DNA from: Fragilariopsis cylindrus CCMP1102
Lineage: Eukaryota; Bacillariophyta; Bacillariophyceae; Bacillariales; Bacillariaceae
Length of the DNA: 64,000 nt
Direction of reading: 5' to 3'
NCBI GenBank assembly: GCA_900095095.1
Contig: FMBT01000487.1
Span: 1-64,000 of the forward strand
This document shows, piece after piece, positions 1 to 13,000 of the stretch; the first letter of the stretch is position 1; the number at the start of each line of letters is the position of its first letter. A model generated the notes under the pieces. It saw only the letters and a program-made list of their open reading frames with translations, did not search any database and was not told the DNA's origin. A program made the translations under genes and the position numbers.

Positions 1-772
1 GTCGATGAACGGTACAGTATGCTCCATCTGAACCGTAGTTGAGCACGCACGCGCGCATGTTGAAATGTTTTAATAGAATTTTCGCTCATACGTACCAGGG
101 GTGATACGTACATACCCTCGAGTAGAGCTACAGTATGGGGTCGATCGAGTAGAGGTCGAAAAATTTATTGTACCTTTCAGTTTACCGTAATTTCCGCATT
201 ATACAGAATAACTATTTATAATTTAACCCATATTCTGTCAAAATTCCATAAGTCTCAGTGGTATATTCTGAATCCTTGTCAAAAACCAGGCTAGATTGAA
301 TGTTCAAAATATTTCTGATATTAATTTCTGATATTGTTCTTATCAGTTGAAAATTGTATAGTTTTACTAGTAATATTTAGTGAAAATGAGTTAGTGAGTA
401 ATCAGCAGAATAATTAGGTTTGTGGAATAGGAGACTGATCCCTTTCTTGATGGGATAATAGATAATTCCATATTCAAAATCAATTTGTAGGAATGAAGTT
501 GGGTCCCATTCAACTAAAAATCGAAACCTTTTTTTCCGCAAAAACGTCATTCTCGCAGATTTATTTTCTCATCATGCTATATTTTTTAATGTCTTCTTTC
601 TTTACAACGCCCATTTTTCTCAAGAATTTAATCACAGCATTAATCTGACTAGTAATGTCAAACGATTTTACCCCACCTTCGAAAAATACTGCGAGTCCAT
701 CACTTAATTTACACTATATCAAAATATGTGTAACTAAAAACACCGTCGATCCATGTTTCTCGCTTTCTCTCT
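1..772. other. AT-rich intergenic spacer, no gene seen
   Basis: No convincing coding frame, RNA gene or repeat family was found. The heptamer TACAGTA occurs near 13 and 129, a motif that recurs in many spacers of this window. Confidence 0.6.
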
Positions 773-2638
773 TTAATTATCTCTGCTGTGTTTTTTCTTA
801 GATGACTTAGCATTTTTTGATTTTGATCTTGATTTTGATCTTGTTTTCGTTTCCTTTTCCTTTCTCTTCTTCTTTGTGTTTGCTTTCTCAGCTTGTTGGT
901 CTTCTTTCGTTTGATTGTATTGACCGGACGTCATCACTGGTTGAATATGCTTCCCCTCCTCCTGCCATGTTGATATCATTTCTTCTACCATTGACGATGT
1001 TCTATGTTTTTGTGCAGGTTTTTTCATCCGTAGTTGACTGACAGTACCATTATTATTGATGATATCACCAGTACTGGCTCTTCTCTCTAGTACTTTGAGT
1101 CTACCACGATCATTACCACTCATCAGTAGTAGTGCTGATTGGGATTTCGCTGGCGGTGGCGGTTGTTTCTTTTTCGCTGAGGACGCTCGTTTTACTTCAA
1201 CAATTTGACGATTCGTTTGTATCTGTTCAAATCGTAACGTCTTTAATTGATTTTGTATTACTAGTACTCTTTGCTGATAACCGCGTTGAACCCCTTCCAA
1301 TCGTTGTATCCATTGATTTGACATCAATTGTTCGTCTAGCAGATTTTTGATGATTGTATTACTATCTGATGATTTTTTCTTCTTCTTCGTTCTTGACGAC
1401 GGACCGTAATTTTCGATCATCTTTTTCTTCCATTCGATATCATGGTCTTGATTGGCGTCTACTAAGTATTCTGACTGCGTTTCGTACAAATCCATCCGAT
1501 CCATCATAAGTTTAACGAGTGTCCTTAATCGGCTTACCTCGTTTGTAAGTTCGTTGACTTCGGTGTCTAATAGTGGATCCGGATGACGAGTACCAGTACC
1601 GGTACTATTCCTCGTCATATCTTTTGTTTTTGTTTGTGTTTTTGTCTTAGGTTTAGGTTTAGTTTTTTTCTTGGATTTGGACTGGGATGGTTGTGCGGGG
1701 ATATAACGAATTTTATTAGTAGCAGTATCTCTGGTATCAATTTGCTGAGGTGGCGGAGTCGGTGGCGGAATCGGTGGCGGAGTCGGTGGAGGAGTCTGCA
1801 ATTGTGGTATTTGTAAAAGGAGGGCATTATTGTAGTAGGAAGATGTATCTACCGTTTCATCTTTTTCTTTAGATGATGATCCATCTTCTTTTCTAAATGA
1901 TGATCTATATTCTTCTCTAAATGATGCTTCATCCTCAACTTCCTCCATCTTTTCAACGGGTTCCAAGCATAATGAAGTATCGTCTTCTTCTTCTTCCTCC
2001 TCCTTTTCTGAAACTGACGATTCTTCATCATCATCATCCATAACATCAATGGCGTACGACTCTTCTTCTTCTTCTTCGTCGTCGTCTCATCTCATCATCG
2101 TCATCATCGTCATCGTCATCATCGTCATCATCATCATCATCTATTTCGTATCACCTTCCGATGAAACGTCGTTGGACTTGTCGACTTTCTTGTTGTCTTT
2201 TCTCTTCTGTTTATTCTTCCTTCCACCAAAAAGTGAGATTCTTCCAAATATTCTACCTTTTTTCCTTTTAGTGCTATTGATTGCATCCTCCTGGCCTTCA
2301 TCTTCAATTTTTTCTGTACTGTTTTTATTGTTTCTTCTATTCCTATCTTTTGATGACGACGGACCCTGTATACCATCATCATCATAATCATCATCTTCTT
2401 CTTCTTCGTATTGTTCCGAAGAAGATGAATACTCGTCACTGCTGCCACTTCTACTACTACTTCTACTACTGCTTTCATTACCACTGTGATCACTTGTATA
2501 TTCTATATTACTTTCACTCTGTTGCTGGCTATAGCTTTGATCGTTGTATGCTGCCTCGAATTCCTCCCCGCCCTGTAGATCATAACTTTTCTCTTCCTCC
2601 TTGTCTTGTTTCGATCCCCGATTCCAAAATTTACCCAT
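773..2638 (-). CDS. low-complexity acidic/basic coiled-coil protein, two exons
   Basis: Unrecognised protein. The frame opens at 2638 (MGKFWNRGSK) and runs to a stop at 2141. A second frame in the same orientation ends at 773. A GT-AG intron at about 2154..2086 (69 bp, itself a GAT/GAC-type microsatellite) joins them cleanly in phase, giving Ser/Glu/Asp-rich sequence on both sides. The N-terminal half is acidic and Ser-rich. The middle has a TPPP/IPPP proline tract and then Lys-rich and Thr-rich stretches. Two heptad-like segments follow (around ELTNEVSRLRTLVKLMMDRM and RLEGVQRGYQQRVLVIQNQL), typical of coiled coils. The C-terminus is strongly basic (KKKRKEKETKTRSKSRSKSK), which could be a nuclear signal. 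No catalytic domain is visible. The intron is inferred only from reading-frame logic; a microsatellite length change is the alternative. Confidence 0.55.
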
Positions 2639-4390
2639 ATTTTATTATTATTATTATTGTTGTCGTGTCGTTTCTTCTTGTTATTACTATCTGCTATTTC
2701 CCTCTTGATTTTAAACACCAGATCTTCATCGATGGGCAATCGTTTTCTTGTTTGCTTTTTAAATTTCTTGGAATCTACTACAGTACTAGCTAGTATTAGG
2801 CAGGTAGATTAGAAGTCAGATAGCGGGTCGAGGAAATACTTTAACACTTAGTGGTATTATCTGATAAAGGATAAATCGACGACAGTTTCATATGAAGTTC
2901 GTCCACATGAGGAGTTTTCATTAATTCATTTTTGTTTCTGATGTGTACGTTCTTACTTCCTGTTTTTTTGCTTTCCCGACGATAATACATACAATCAAAT
3001 CTTCTCGACAAAAAAAGATACCCAACGTCGTACTATTACAAGTACTATTGCGTTTGGGCCAGACGTGGATGAGAGTTCATGTTCTTCGACTCGAAAAGTT
3101 CTTTCGAAGAATTTGAGATTTTTTTAATATCTCTTCTTTATAAGAAAGAATTCGTCTTTCACTTGGATGGGATGAAGTTGCTGTAGGTGGCAACAAATGC
3201 TGATCCCCTCCGGTGGTGAGTTGACATCGATTCCGCCGTTCGGTTTCCGATATATTAAAGATAGTAATAATATAATGAAAGAGTTAAACGTTAGTCCCGC
3301 ATCGTATCAGTAGTGAAAGTGTCAAGAAAAAAGTAAGTGTCAACATTAGGGTTCTCGTCGATCATTTCAGTCCCATCTCCAGATTATGTGTCGGTGTCTC
3401 GTCCATCATTTCAGTCCCATCTTCTTCTACAGTATGTGTCGGTGTTGCCGTCTCTCGTCTATTCAAGCCAATCAATCAAATAATATCTCTCGCCCTATCT
3501 AAGTGTTGCCTGTCTTCTACTAGCCTCGACGAAACTTCGTGTAAAGAGTACGCCGTCATCCTTGGGTTTCTACATGCAAAAAATCGTTCAACTGAGTACA
3601 AGTTAGCCTGTCCCTTCCGCCAGTCAGTTTCTCGCCAGTCCCTTCCAGCCAGCCAGTTTCTCGCCAATCAAGTAGTTAGTTGTTAAAAAAGCACAAAACG
3701 ACAGAAAAAAATAAAAATAAACGACAAACCACCGTTCCGCATTGTGATCACCCGTGATGGAAAGAATCAATGCGGATCAGCTACCTTTTTGATGACAGTA
3801 GTGATTGATAGATTAGATACAGTAGCAATATAGCAGTACAGTACAGTAAAATCAGAGTCAGTAGCAGCATATTGAATATTATACAGTATATCAAGTAATT
3901 TATCCATTTCTCTATTGTAAAACTGTGTGTAGGTATAATAATACTAGGACTAGTAGTATGTATGTATGTATGTATGTATATAAGACTGGCTACGTGATAA
4001 TCCTGGAACAACGACTACTTCGATTAGAAAGTGTGATCCGAGCAATTTTTTGATTGATTGATTGTGATGAGTGCGCACCTTCATTTTCAATGATTCTTAT
4101 TATTTTTTATGATTGCTTTCGACAGCTCTTAGCTTGGTGCACCTTTCGTTTTGCGAGGCCTTGCATTGCATTTCGTAGTAACACGGAAACATTTCAAGAA
4201 TAAGAGCATGCACTCTATAATAATAATGATTATCAGTTCGTCGTTACGTTACGTCACGTCATGTCGCATCACTCAAACCGAAAAGAGATACACACAAGTA
4301 GTACATTACAATGGGAAACGGAGAGGTAACCCGTATCAATATCGCAGGAAATTATAATTGGTTGTTTCGAAAGAGAGGTAGCAGAGGAGG
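2639..4390. other. intergenic region with small tandem repeats
   Basis: No gene is supported. Short open frames (for example on the minus strand at 3476-3667) are Arg/Trp-biased and lie over imperfect tandem repeats. A GTAT microsatellite sits at about 3957-3980. TACAGTA motifs occur at 3428, 3818 and 3842. Confidence 0.5.
3353..3444. repeat. two-copy tandem repeat, about 46 bp unit
   Basis: Copies at about 3353-3396 and 3397-3444 share ATCATTTCAGTCCCATCT and end in TATGTGTCGGTGT. They differ mainly by a short insertion in the middle of the second copy. No function is evident. Confidence 0.7.
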
Positions 4391-5493
4391 ATGGGCGTCG
4401 CAGGAGCCGTCGCAGTGTTTGTTTTTGTCTTCCTTCTTAATTCTGAGTGGGATCTCGTCAATCTACAACATCCATCACCGGAATCTCAGTGAGTACAATA
4501 ACGATAACGATGCTCCTCAACTGTACCATCCCTTTCACCACAACGATAACGACTCATTCATCACAACGAATATTTATACGAACATCAACCACAACACTAA
4601 CGAAAGAATACATGCCCAAACGGCAACACAACAATACCATCAAAACCGATACCATCACCGACACCGACAACATTGTCGCAAGCCAAGCTACCGACACTAC
4701 CGATATTAGACCAACCGTTATTATCACCGGAAGACCAACCGGTAACACTACTACTACTACTACTACGAGACCAGCCGCTTACATACCGCAACTTTGTGAC
4801 TGGCTCGACGATATCGACACCCACATCAACACCAAGATAGGTTGTCATGCGGTGTGAATAAGTGTGCATTTCATTCCACAAGGAGTAGACGCAGACGTAG
4901 TAGTGGTGGTGGTGACAGCAGCAGCAAGCAGTAGCACCCAATTCGTTTTGGATATCTTGTGATCGATGAAGGAAAGAAAACATTGCCGAAGAATCAACGA
5001 AGTTATGAGTTTGCGCAACACCTAACGGAAACTTTTCTATTCGTCATACTCTGCTCGCACCTCCCCGTCGAACAGACTCGAAGGAATGTAACGACCGACC
5101 CATCGATCAAGAATTCACGGATGGACTCAATCGAGCTACAGTAACAAACAGGTATTTAAAACATTCCAACCCGACCGTCCTCTCGTCCTCCAGCCAATCG
5201 AGCTCTGCCCGAGGGCCTCTTCTTTCAAATGCGATACACTCTCGTACAAAAAGGCCATACAGAATTTGGAAGATTTTACAACATCAACAACACCGTTACA
5301 CGTCGACTTTCCTGAATGGGAACACCGGTTGCGATGGGATCTTAATGTCACCGAGACTATGCTGGAAAACAAAGAGGGAGAATGCTTAGGAAAAGACTTT
5401 CAGATTGTTTTGATAAATACAATGGAAGCATTATTCATATTGACCTTGACCGGTGCTTCGAGAGGAGGAAGAAAATATATGGACCGACTGTAA
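4391..5493 (+). CDS. secreted Thr-rich protein of unknown function, frame broken
   Basis: The ATG at 4391 starts a textbook signal peptide (MGVAGAVAVFVFVFLLNSEW). The coding signal then moves through several frames. Adding one base to short homopolymers near 4481 (AA), 4957 (TT), 5010 (TTT) and 5158 (AAAA) yields one nearly continuous protein; an in-frame TGA at 4855 remains unexplained (further indel or a small intron). After the signal peptide come a Thr-rich linker, a segment with CDWLDDIDTHINTKIGC, a Val/Ala/Ser stretch, then a Cys-containing region with PNGNFSIRHTLLAPP, CPRASSFKCDTL and a possible N-glycosylation site (NVT). It ends at 5493. I do not recognise the family. Single-exon ORF finders would miss it. 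That it is one gene is inference from frame continuity. Confidence 0.45.
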
Positions 5494-5822
5494 GGAAAAA
5501 CTAGCAAAGTTTACAGAGAAAATGATTCATATCAAGCGCCCCCCAAAATGACTACGTGTAGTACTTTTTACTGCTACAGTAGCTACTCGTTAGATTGTAT
5601 CAAAGAGACAAAGTGGGTAATCATCGAATCACTGTTCGAATCAATATACCATGCCAGGCGATATTACCCTACCTGACAAAGACGGACATATGTATACAGT
5701 CTCCAGGGAGAACCTTCAGCTTCGTTTGAGTCCCTAGGCCTAAGAACAAACCTCTTGGAACTTCTGACCCTGCGCTAGAGGATGTCACCAAATTTCCCAG
5801 GAATTTTCCACTCAAATGAATA

Positions 5823-6330
5823 ATGCTAAGTGCAAGAAAACCTCCTGCCCAACGCCTTCAACACATCCTTTATGCCTACTTTGTCATATCGTATGATTGC
5901 TACTCAATTCACAGAACAAGAATGGAACAAAGCAATCCGCCCGGCCATCCGTGTCACATGCAACGCTGCGGGAATGGCCAAGATTTTTCGCGAGCAGTTC
6001 TTTTCGGTCCACAGAAATACCAAGGTATCGGGGTGAAAACCCCTTTCTTTCTCCAAGAGTTAGTCCATATCACTGCCTTCCTGAATGAAGCAGCCTGCAA
6101 TTCATCTACTAGGAAACTCTTCAAAGCATATCCAACCATTCTACTGGATAAATGCATCCTTCCAGAAGACAGCTGCACCGACCCTGTTGAAGGCATCAGG
6201 CTTGGCACCGCGTGCGTCGTTTCGGACAGCTCCTTTGATGCCGCTTCGCTGATAGGACCAGCTGGTTCTTCTGCTGTTATTCTTGCGTCCTTAATCGCGT
6301 GCCATAAAATCTTGGACAAAGGGATGTAAC
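5823..6330 (+). mobile_element. fossil fragment of a reverse-transcriptase-type retroelement (LINE-like)
   Basis: The stretch resembles the segment that follows the reverse-transcriptase core in retroelements of diatoms and other stramenopiles: a YRMIATQFTEQEW-like block, an AVLFGPQKYQGIGVKTPFF-like block, then QELVHITAFLNEA. The family call, non-LTR (LINE-like), comes from memory of these blocks and is not certain. Only this C-terminal part is visible. No catalytic core, terminal repeat or target-site duplication was recognised. The copy is truncated and broken, with roughly one or two breaks in the visible part, so it is an inactive relic of moderate age. Confidence 0.6.
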
Positions 6331-8063
6331 TGGGTGACTGGCCAAAAATCTGCACAATCCATGTATCAGAGTGAGTGTAACAGTGTAAAAGCACGAGAAA
6401 TGGTGCAGATCATTTGCCTGCGCAATAATTTGTTTAGATTAAATATTCAAAATATCTATGCTCTAGTATGAATCAAATAACACCCCACCGCAGTTAATTA
6501 TGAGCCCTCTAGTTCGAGTATTCCATGCGTCAATTTATATTTATTTTGTCACAATATTCATCTGTATTCACACCTCCAAAGTGTTCATCTTTTTCATCTT
6601 TTCTATATGAAAATTATTGCGTGCTTTTAACACGCGTAAATTACCACCAAAATATGCTATGACAGGGATCCTGTTGAAAAATTATTATGCTTACCCCGTG
6701 GACAATATGTGCTGCCTGGAAGGAAGTAGGGAAGGGTAGCACCACTTGTTGCATTTGAGCCAACCTTGGTTTATTTGGGTTGATTATTAGTTGTCTTCAT
6801 CAACAAATATTATGAATAAATATCTTGATCCTGATTTGAGCTTGAATCAACAGTAGCTTATGAATTGAAAGATGGTGGGTTACACTGTACAGTACTGTGT
6901 AGTAAGGATCACAACACTTTGTTGTAGTAATGGCACATTGGTCTTCATATCAGAGTTGATACAGTAGGAACTGGGTTGGTGGGAAACAAGATCAGAGAAA
7001 TATTCTACAAATATCAGCTATTTCAACTTCTCTGTCTTTGCTAAACAGATAGGTGATAAATAATGTGGATTTACTTGCTGACCATATCCAAAATTTGCGA
7101 CACATTTTGTTTTGGCTACTACACAGTTTAACATGCCTCAGTTAGTTGAAGATTTAAATGTGTAACTTATTATTTGTTTCTTAAAATAAATGGCATTATT
7201 ACTAGAGAACACAAATAAATAATAGTCTTGATTATTGTGATTGTTGTTGTTGTAGAGAAATATAGTATCAGATGTGTAGTAAATAATAGAAAAACAATGT
7301 ATGTCTGACATACTACTAAATACACCATACCGTACAAAATAAATAATAGATAATATTACCTAGTACTAGTAACTCTACTGTACAGTTTTGGTCTGGTGTG
7401 ATAATTCTAGTCTGTCCTTCATACCGACACACAACAACGACACGCCATCCATCAATTTTTGCTCTGACTACACGTTCCATTACACATTTATCCAGTCATT
7501 CCTTCTGTTCGCTCCTCAATATCGCAACGAGGACCATTCATATTTGTTTACTTGCATGCGTTTTTTTTCACTCGTGCGTGAGCCATTAAAAAAATAAAGG
7601 TGCTGTGTCGACATCTGTTTTGTATGGACGACAGCACACGACGCGTTTGTTCTGTGATGAGATTCTCTATTCTTCCAAAATACATCTGTTCACACTTGAC
7701 ACCAATATTTTTATTGGACAAAAGTGGTCATTTTTTCTACAATAGTTGAAGTTTAACATCAACTTTATTCACCACAAGCAACAAAAAGCATTGTTCAAAT
7801 CGCACGTGGAAGCAAAGTCCCATCAATGATTGAAATCTCCATGTTACACTGTCTCACTCACAAGATCGAACCAATCAATCGAAACCGCCACGCATCTTAA
7901 CCTTCCGAGTACCAGTACAATAAGCTGAACAAAGCTTTCAACTAACTTGAAGCATAAAACGGTTGTTGTAAATTAATTGACGACGAGGTTAAAAATTATA
8001 ATTGTGGTTAGTGAACAGACTTTCGTTTCAAGATCCCTATGAAGAAAAACTCAATAGAAACCA
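6331..8063. other. 1.7 kb AT-rich intergenic spacer
   Basis: No gene, RNA or clear repeat seen. The palindrome TACTGTACAGTA-like cluster is present at about 6881-6894. The last 200 bp would hold the promoter of the gene starting at 8064; no recognisable core element is visible. Confidence 0.5.
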
Positions 8064-9715
8064 ATGGGTCAGCAAATATCTCGCTGTAAATTAGGCGATG
8101 GTGGTGATGATGAGCGCGATCGATTGTCATCATTTAGCTCATCATCATTATCGTCCTCCGATCATAATAGACATCAACATCATGATCATCGTGATGTGTT
8201 AGTTCGAAGATGCAATAATGATTATAATAGAAAAACTAACGTAGAACGCGAACTTCAGCGTGATCATCAAAAGCGATTGCACTCACCTTTCTTTCCAAGA
8301 TCACCGAAATCAATGTTTATTGACGGCAGCAGTAGCAGCGATACAATGTCAAGAACAACAGCAAGTATTACAACAGCAAGTATCACAACAGCAAGTACAG
8401 GGGATATGACAGGGGAAATGTCGGAACGTTCGTCTACTCGCACAACAAACAAGAATACAAGTACTAGCAGTACCATGAAGAAGAATACATCATCATCATC
8501 AACAAAAACCAACAAGAACAAGAACAAAAACCAACGTCATCATCAACAACAGAATCTACCAGCGTTGCGATATACGGTCTCCACCAGAAATCTAGTACAT
8601 CGCACACCAAACACAAACAGTAGTACAGTTACTAATAATGGCGCACAACTGCAACTGCTGCAACGGCCAATGTCATTGCTAATGATGCCAAAGCCATTGC
8701 CACTTTTGAGGCCACAGCATCAACTGGAACAACATCAAAAGGAACAATATCAACAACATCAAGATCATATTTATGATAAACAGCAGAAGCGACGAAAGCA
8801 ACATCAAGAGAAGAAGAAACAGAAAAATCAGAAACAACAACAGCAAGGAGGACGGTCGTCTGAAGAACCTAGGAAGGTACATCGTCCTGTTGGTCGGCGT
8901 ACTACTACTTCATCATCATCTGCTGCTGCGGTGGTTCCAAATAGGTACAGGAATACCGCTACTACCACCACCAATGCCATCACTAGTAATACAAACAATA
9001 CAACAACGGGGGGAGTATTGTTATTACCAGGAAGAAAATCATCGTCGCCAACTCCACCACCACAAGATAATTCGTACCTTGAACAGATGTACGATTCACG
9101 TACATGGGAGATGTATCAAAGAATAACTACCCATCGTGAAGCAAATGCTAGTAGTAGTAGTAGCAGTAATAGCAGTACTTGTAGTAGTGATATTGACAGT
9201 AATGTGAATGTGGACAACACAGCAACAGCATCGGAAGGACCTGAGGATCAACAAACTACCATGTCAGAACCGGTACCAGGCCTACGACGTGTAAAAACAC
9301 ATAAACAGATTACTGCTATTGATGGTAATAATAATAATAATGTGATGAAGGACAACGATGATGATTATGCGATAGGAAATGGAATAAGGTTAGAGGATTA
9401 TCATCATGACGAATACGAATACTATGATCACATATCGGAACCAATACCTTGCAGCAATCATTGTGATGCTGATGTCCTCATCATCGTTGTGATAATAATA
9501 ACAACAACAGTAATAATAATAATAATGAAAATTATTCCGAATGGGAGCATATGTATGGTGATGTGATAGAAGAATCTGAATCTTCTGAAATTCTGAACAA
9601 CAGTAACAGCAACAACAATCATAATAATAATAATAATGGAGGAAACAATTCAACAGCTGATTCTCACCAGCAACAACATCATGAAACGATATTCCTTTTT
9701 GATTTTGAAAACTAA
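8064..9715 (+). CDS. low-complexity protein with predicted N-myristoylation site
   Basis: The ATG at 8064 gives MGQQISRCKLGDGG: Gly2 and Ser6 fit the N-myristoyltransferase consensus, and Cys8 is placed for palmitoylation, so membrane anchoring is likely (family knowledge; not tested). The rest is disordered: Ser, Asn, Gln, His and Lys runs, with short ordered-looking islands such as ALRYTVSTRNLVHRTP and DSRTWEMYQRITTHREANAS. The open frame drifts into Ile/Val-rich nonsense after about 9475 and stops at 9566. In the alternative frame an Asn-rich coding signal runs from about 9490 to a stop at 9713-9715, ending HETIFLFDFEN. This C-terminus is much more protein-like. No GT-AG intron restores phase, so a one-base indel in the AAT/AAC repeat near 9475-9500 is likely. 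Function unknown. Confidence 0.6.
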
Positions 9716-10074
9716 ACTACTATATAAGTTCCTACGGTTAGTAACACTTTTGAGAACAACTGACACAACCAACTAACGAACGAACGAACGAACAAAACAA
9801 ATGGGTAAAATAGAAGCTAGCTACAGTAAACCTATCTTGTTCGGTTATTCGAGATAGACTGCACATATACCACTCAAGCTAAAACATACGAACAGATTTA
9901 CAGGTAAAAAAGACACAATTTTAATAACATAATACGATTTTTTAAATTCTAATTTATAGGAAATTTACACGAAAACATCTACAATACTGTAATACGATAG
10001 CCATCAGTCTTTCATCAGGCAATTTTACTACAGGACTATTATGTGTAGTAGCTCTAATTTGTTTCTTTGTTTAA
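9716..10074. other. convergent intergenic spacer
   Basis: Lies between the ends of two convergent genes. Contains an AACG tetranucleotide run at about 9776-9795. Nothing else seen. Confidence 0.5.
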
Positions 10075-13000
10075 TTAAGAATGACCGGTATCATCAAATA
10101 GACCCGGTCGGCTAAGCAATAACTGGAACAATGTGTCTGCACCGCATTCCTTACTAGCTTTCTCTAATAGGATCGAAGAAAATCGATCGTCTAATCCTTT
10201 GTACCAATGAAGTGCGGGTGGGAATGCTCGTAAAGCTACCGCGATAGAATGTCCCCATAATCGTCCGCCCATTATCATTAGTCCTAATGGGAACTGACCT
10301 TCTCTGTTGCGTGCAGCACAAGCGTGGGGATAGGCATCTAATAGTATACGTAATATTGTCATTCGTTTGTGACTAGATCCGTTACAGACACCATCGAGTA
10401 TGACATTTTTTCGACGGGGATACTCGCTTCGATGTGTAATGGATAATTTCCATCTTCATCCATAATCTTGACTTCTTCGGGATACAAATGAATAGCATGT
10501 CGAATAAAAGCGGGATCTAAACGAATATTTTGACGATGCAGTATCACGGATGCTCGGAGCAAACTCAAACCGTTCAGTCCTTGATGTTGACATCGGACCG
10601 GACCATAGAATAAAATCTTAACAAGCGTAGCTAAAACTTGAAAGACACGACTTTGAATTGGACGGTATGACGACGAAAGACAACAATGAGTTCCTCCATC
10701 TTGACACAGACCCCGAAATTCTGCCATAGCGATTCCGATGGGAGTTTGAGCTGCCAGGTTTGATTCTAACGCGGGCGAAGTATCTCCATTACTAGCTGCC
10801 ATGGCCACCTCTCTGATTACTTCTTCGCTACATTTTCGCAAGCAAGCCAAATGAAGAGGCGAGTCCCCATCCATCGTTTTGGATCGAATTGCATCAGGCG
10901 AAGCACGAATCAAACATTTGAGTGATGATATATTGATGTCTGGGCGCATGGCCGAATGAAGTGGAGTATTTCCATTGGAATCCGTTACCGAAAATATGCC
11001 AGGTCCACCCATCTGAGCAAATGTGGAAATGATTCGTTCTTCGATCCTCCCATTCTTGCATAAAATCTGTAGTGGAGTATATCCTGCATTATTACGAACC
11101 AAAATATACTTGGGATTCTTTTTTGCAATCACCTCGAGTTGTTCGAAGGGTGTACTGCGAAAGCAAGCATCGTGCACTGTCATGTGGAGATCCGAAGCAA
11201 TATCACGGATAAATTTAAGGAATAGAATAGAATGAAAAGTTAGATGTGTGTGTGTGTGTTTTTTTAAAGTCAGTTTCTCGATTCTTGTTTTGTTTTCCTG
11301 TTGTAGCTTTTCTGTACTTACATGGAGTGTTGCCCATCTTGTTAGATGTCGCTATCTTTTTGTTGTAATTTTCTCTTTGAGAGTGATCGAACAGACGGGA
11401 TGTAGCAGTACTCTGGATCGGAGGAATTTGATTGTTGGTGTCTGGTAAGATTCCTGACGATAAAGATGACGATGATCCAGGAGGAAATGGTTTCGGACTA
11501 TATTTATTTTGTGTTGTTGTCAAGAGCTGCAAAACACCAGCAAATGCACCGCTGTTACTACTTGCGAGATGTTTGGGTGTTTCTCCTGCATTGTTTTGTA
11601 TATCTACACAGGATGGACATGCATCAACAAGTGCCTGAACAATCCCCATACGTGGTTGATGAGCACGACAAACGCAATGGAGTGGAGCAAAACCATAATC
11701 GTTACATTTGGTCAAAGCTTCTGGGTTTGATTCAATCAATAACTTCACTGTATCAACACTCTTATTGCACGTACATGCTAATGATAGCGCTGAATCTTGT
11801 TTGCGTGTCATAGCTTTTGTCGCATCGGGAAACGCCTCTATCAATGCCTGGATAACCTCCAAACTGGAACCCATTTCACATGCATGATGCAATGGTAAAT
11901 ACTGTTCGGAATCAGGAACGGCAGCAGCCCTTGGATTGCATCGCAATAAGAGTTGTACGACTTGAACAGGAACCTGACGCGGACCTTCCGTTTTGCATAC
12001 TAAATGCAATGGTGTGAATGAATTTTTGCATCCTGATGCATAATAGCATCAGGATCTGCCTTCAAGAGTAACCCAACAGCTGCCGCCACTTCGGAAAATC
12101 CACCTCTACTACTCATATTGTTGACAATAGCACGACGATTGTTATGAGAAGACGACAAATGCGTATGTTGTTGACATAACAAGTGCAATGTAGTTTGACG
12201 CTGGGCGGTTCGTACTTGGACCGCTTCCGGACAAGCTTCGACTAATACCCGTAACAATTCAAAATTCGCATTCGATGCCGCATAATGGATGGGCGCCCAT
12301 CCACTTTCATTGTCTAGTACTGTCAATGCATCAGGATTCGCATCCAATAATAGTCTAGCAACTTCCGCAGATGCATTTCGACGTTCACAGTGTAATCGTA
12401 AAGGAGTTTGATTCTTACGATTCATTATGGATGCCGATGCAGTATTCGCTGTCAAGAGTTGGACGATACTATTTGGATCGACCATAGTCTCTGAAAACAT
12501 ACAAGCTGCATGGAGGGGTGTGTCACCATATGCATTCACACTTGATCCCATTGCTGTTGGATTGACCTCCAACAAATCTCCAACCATATCATCTAAGTCT
12601 TTCGGAGACCAAACGATGTTCGTAGAAGTTGTATTCGACAAGGCGGACGATGATGTCGATGACGTTGACGATGAGTAGTCAACAAATAAAAGATGCAATG
12701 GGTTATTCCCATGATGATCACGAACCATCGCACCATGATTATTCGCAGCGATTAATGCCTGGATAACGTGACGGCATGCACCTCGTAAGCATGCCTCGTG
12801 GATGGGTGTCCTACCCAGTTCGGATAAATAATTCGCCTGATCTGTATTTGCTTCACAATGTTCAACGATACTATTACATCCCTGTTCTGATCGTCCCCAT
12901 CCTGACAGTACCGATGTACACATCCTACCTTCCTTGACCATATCAAAAAGTAATGGTGGTGTGTTATCACGAGCTCGAAGTGCAGCAATACGTCGTCCGA

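Noticed and set aside
3476-3667. Minus-strand frame with repeated Trp/Arg motifs
   Set aside because: Generated by local imperfect repeats of CAGTTTCTCGCC; no coding support.
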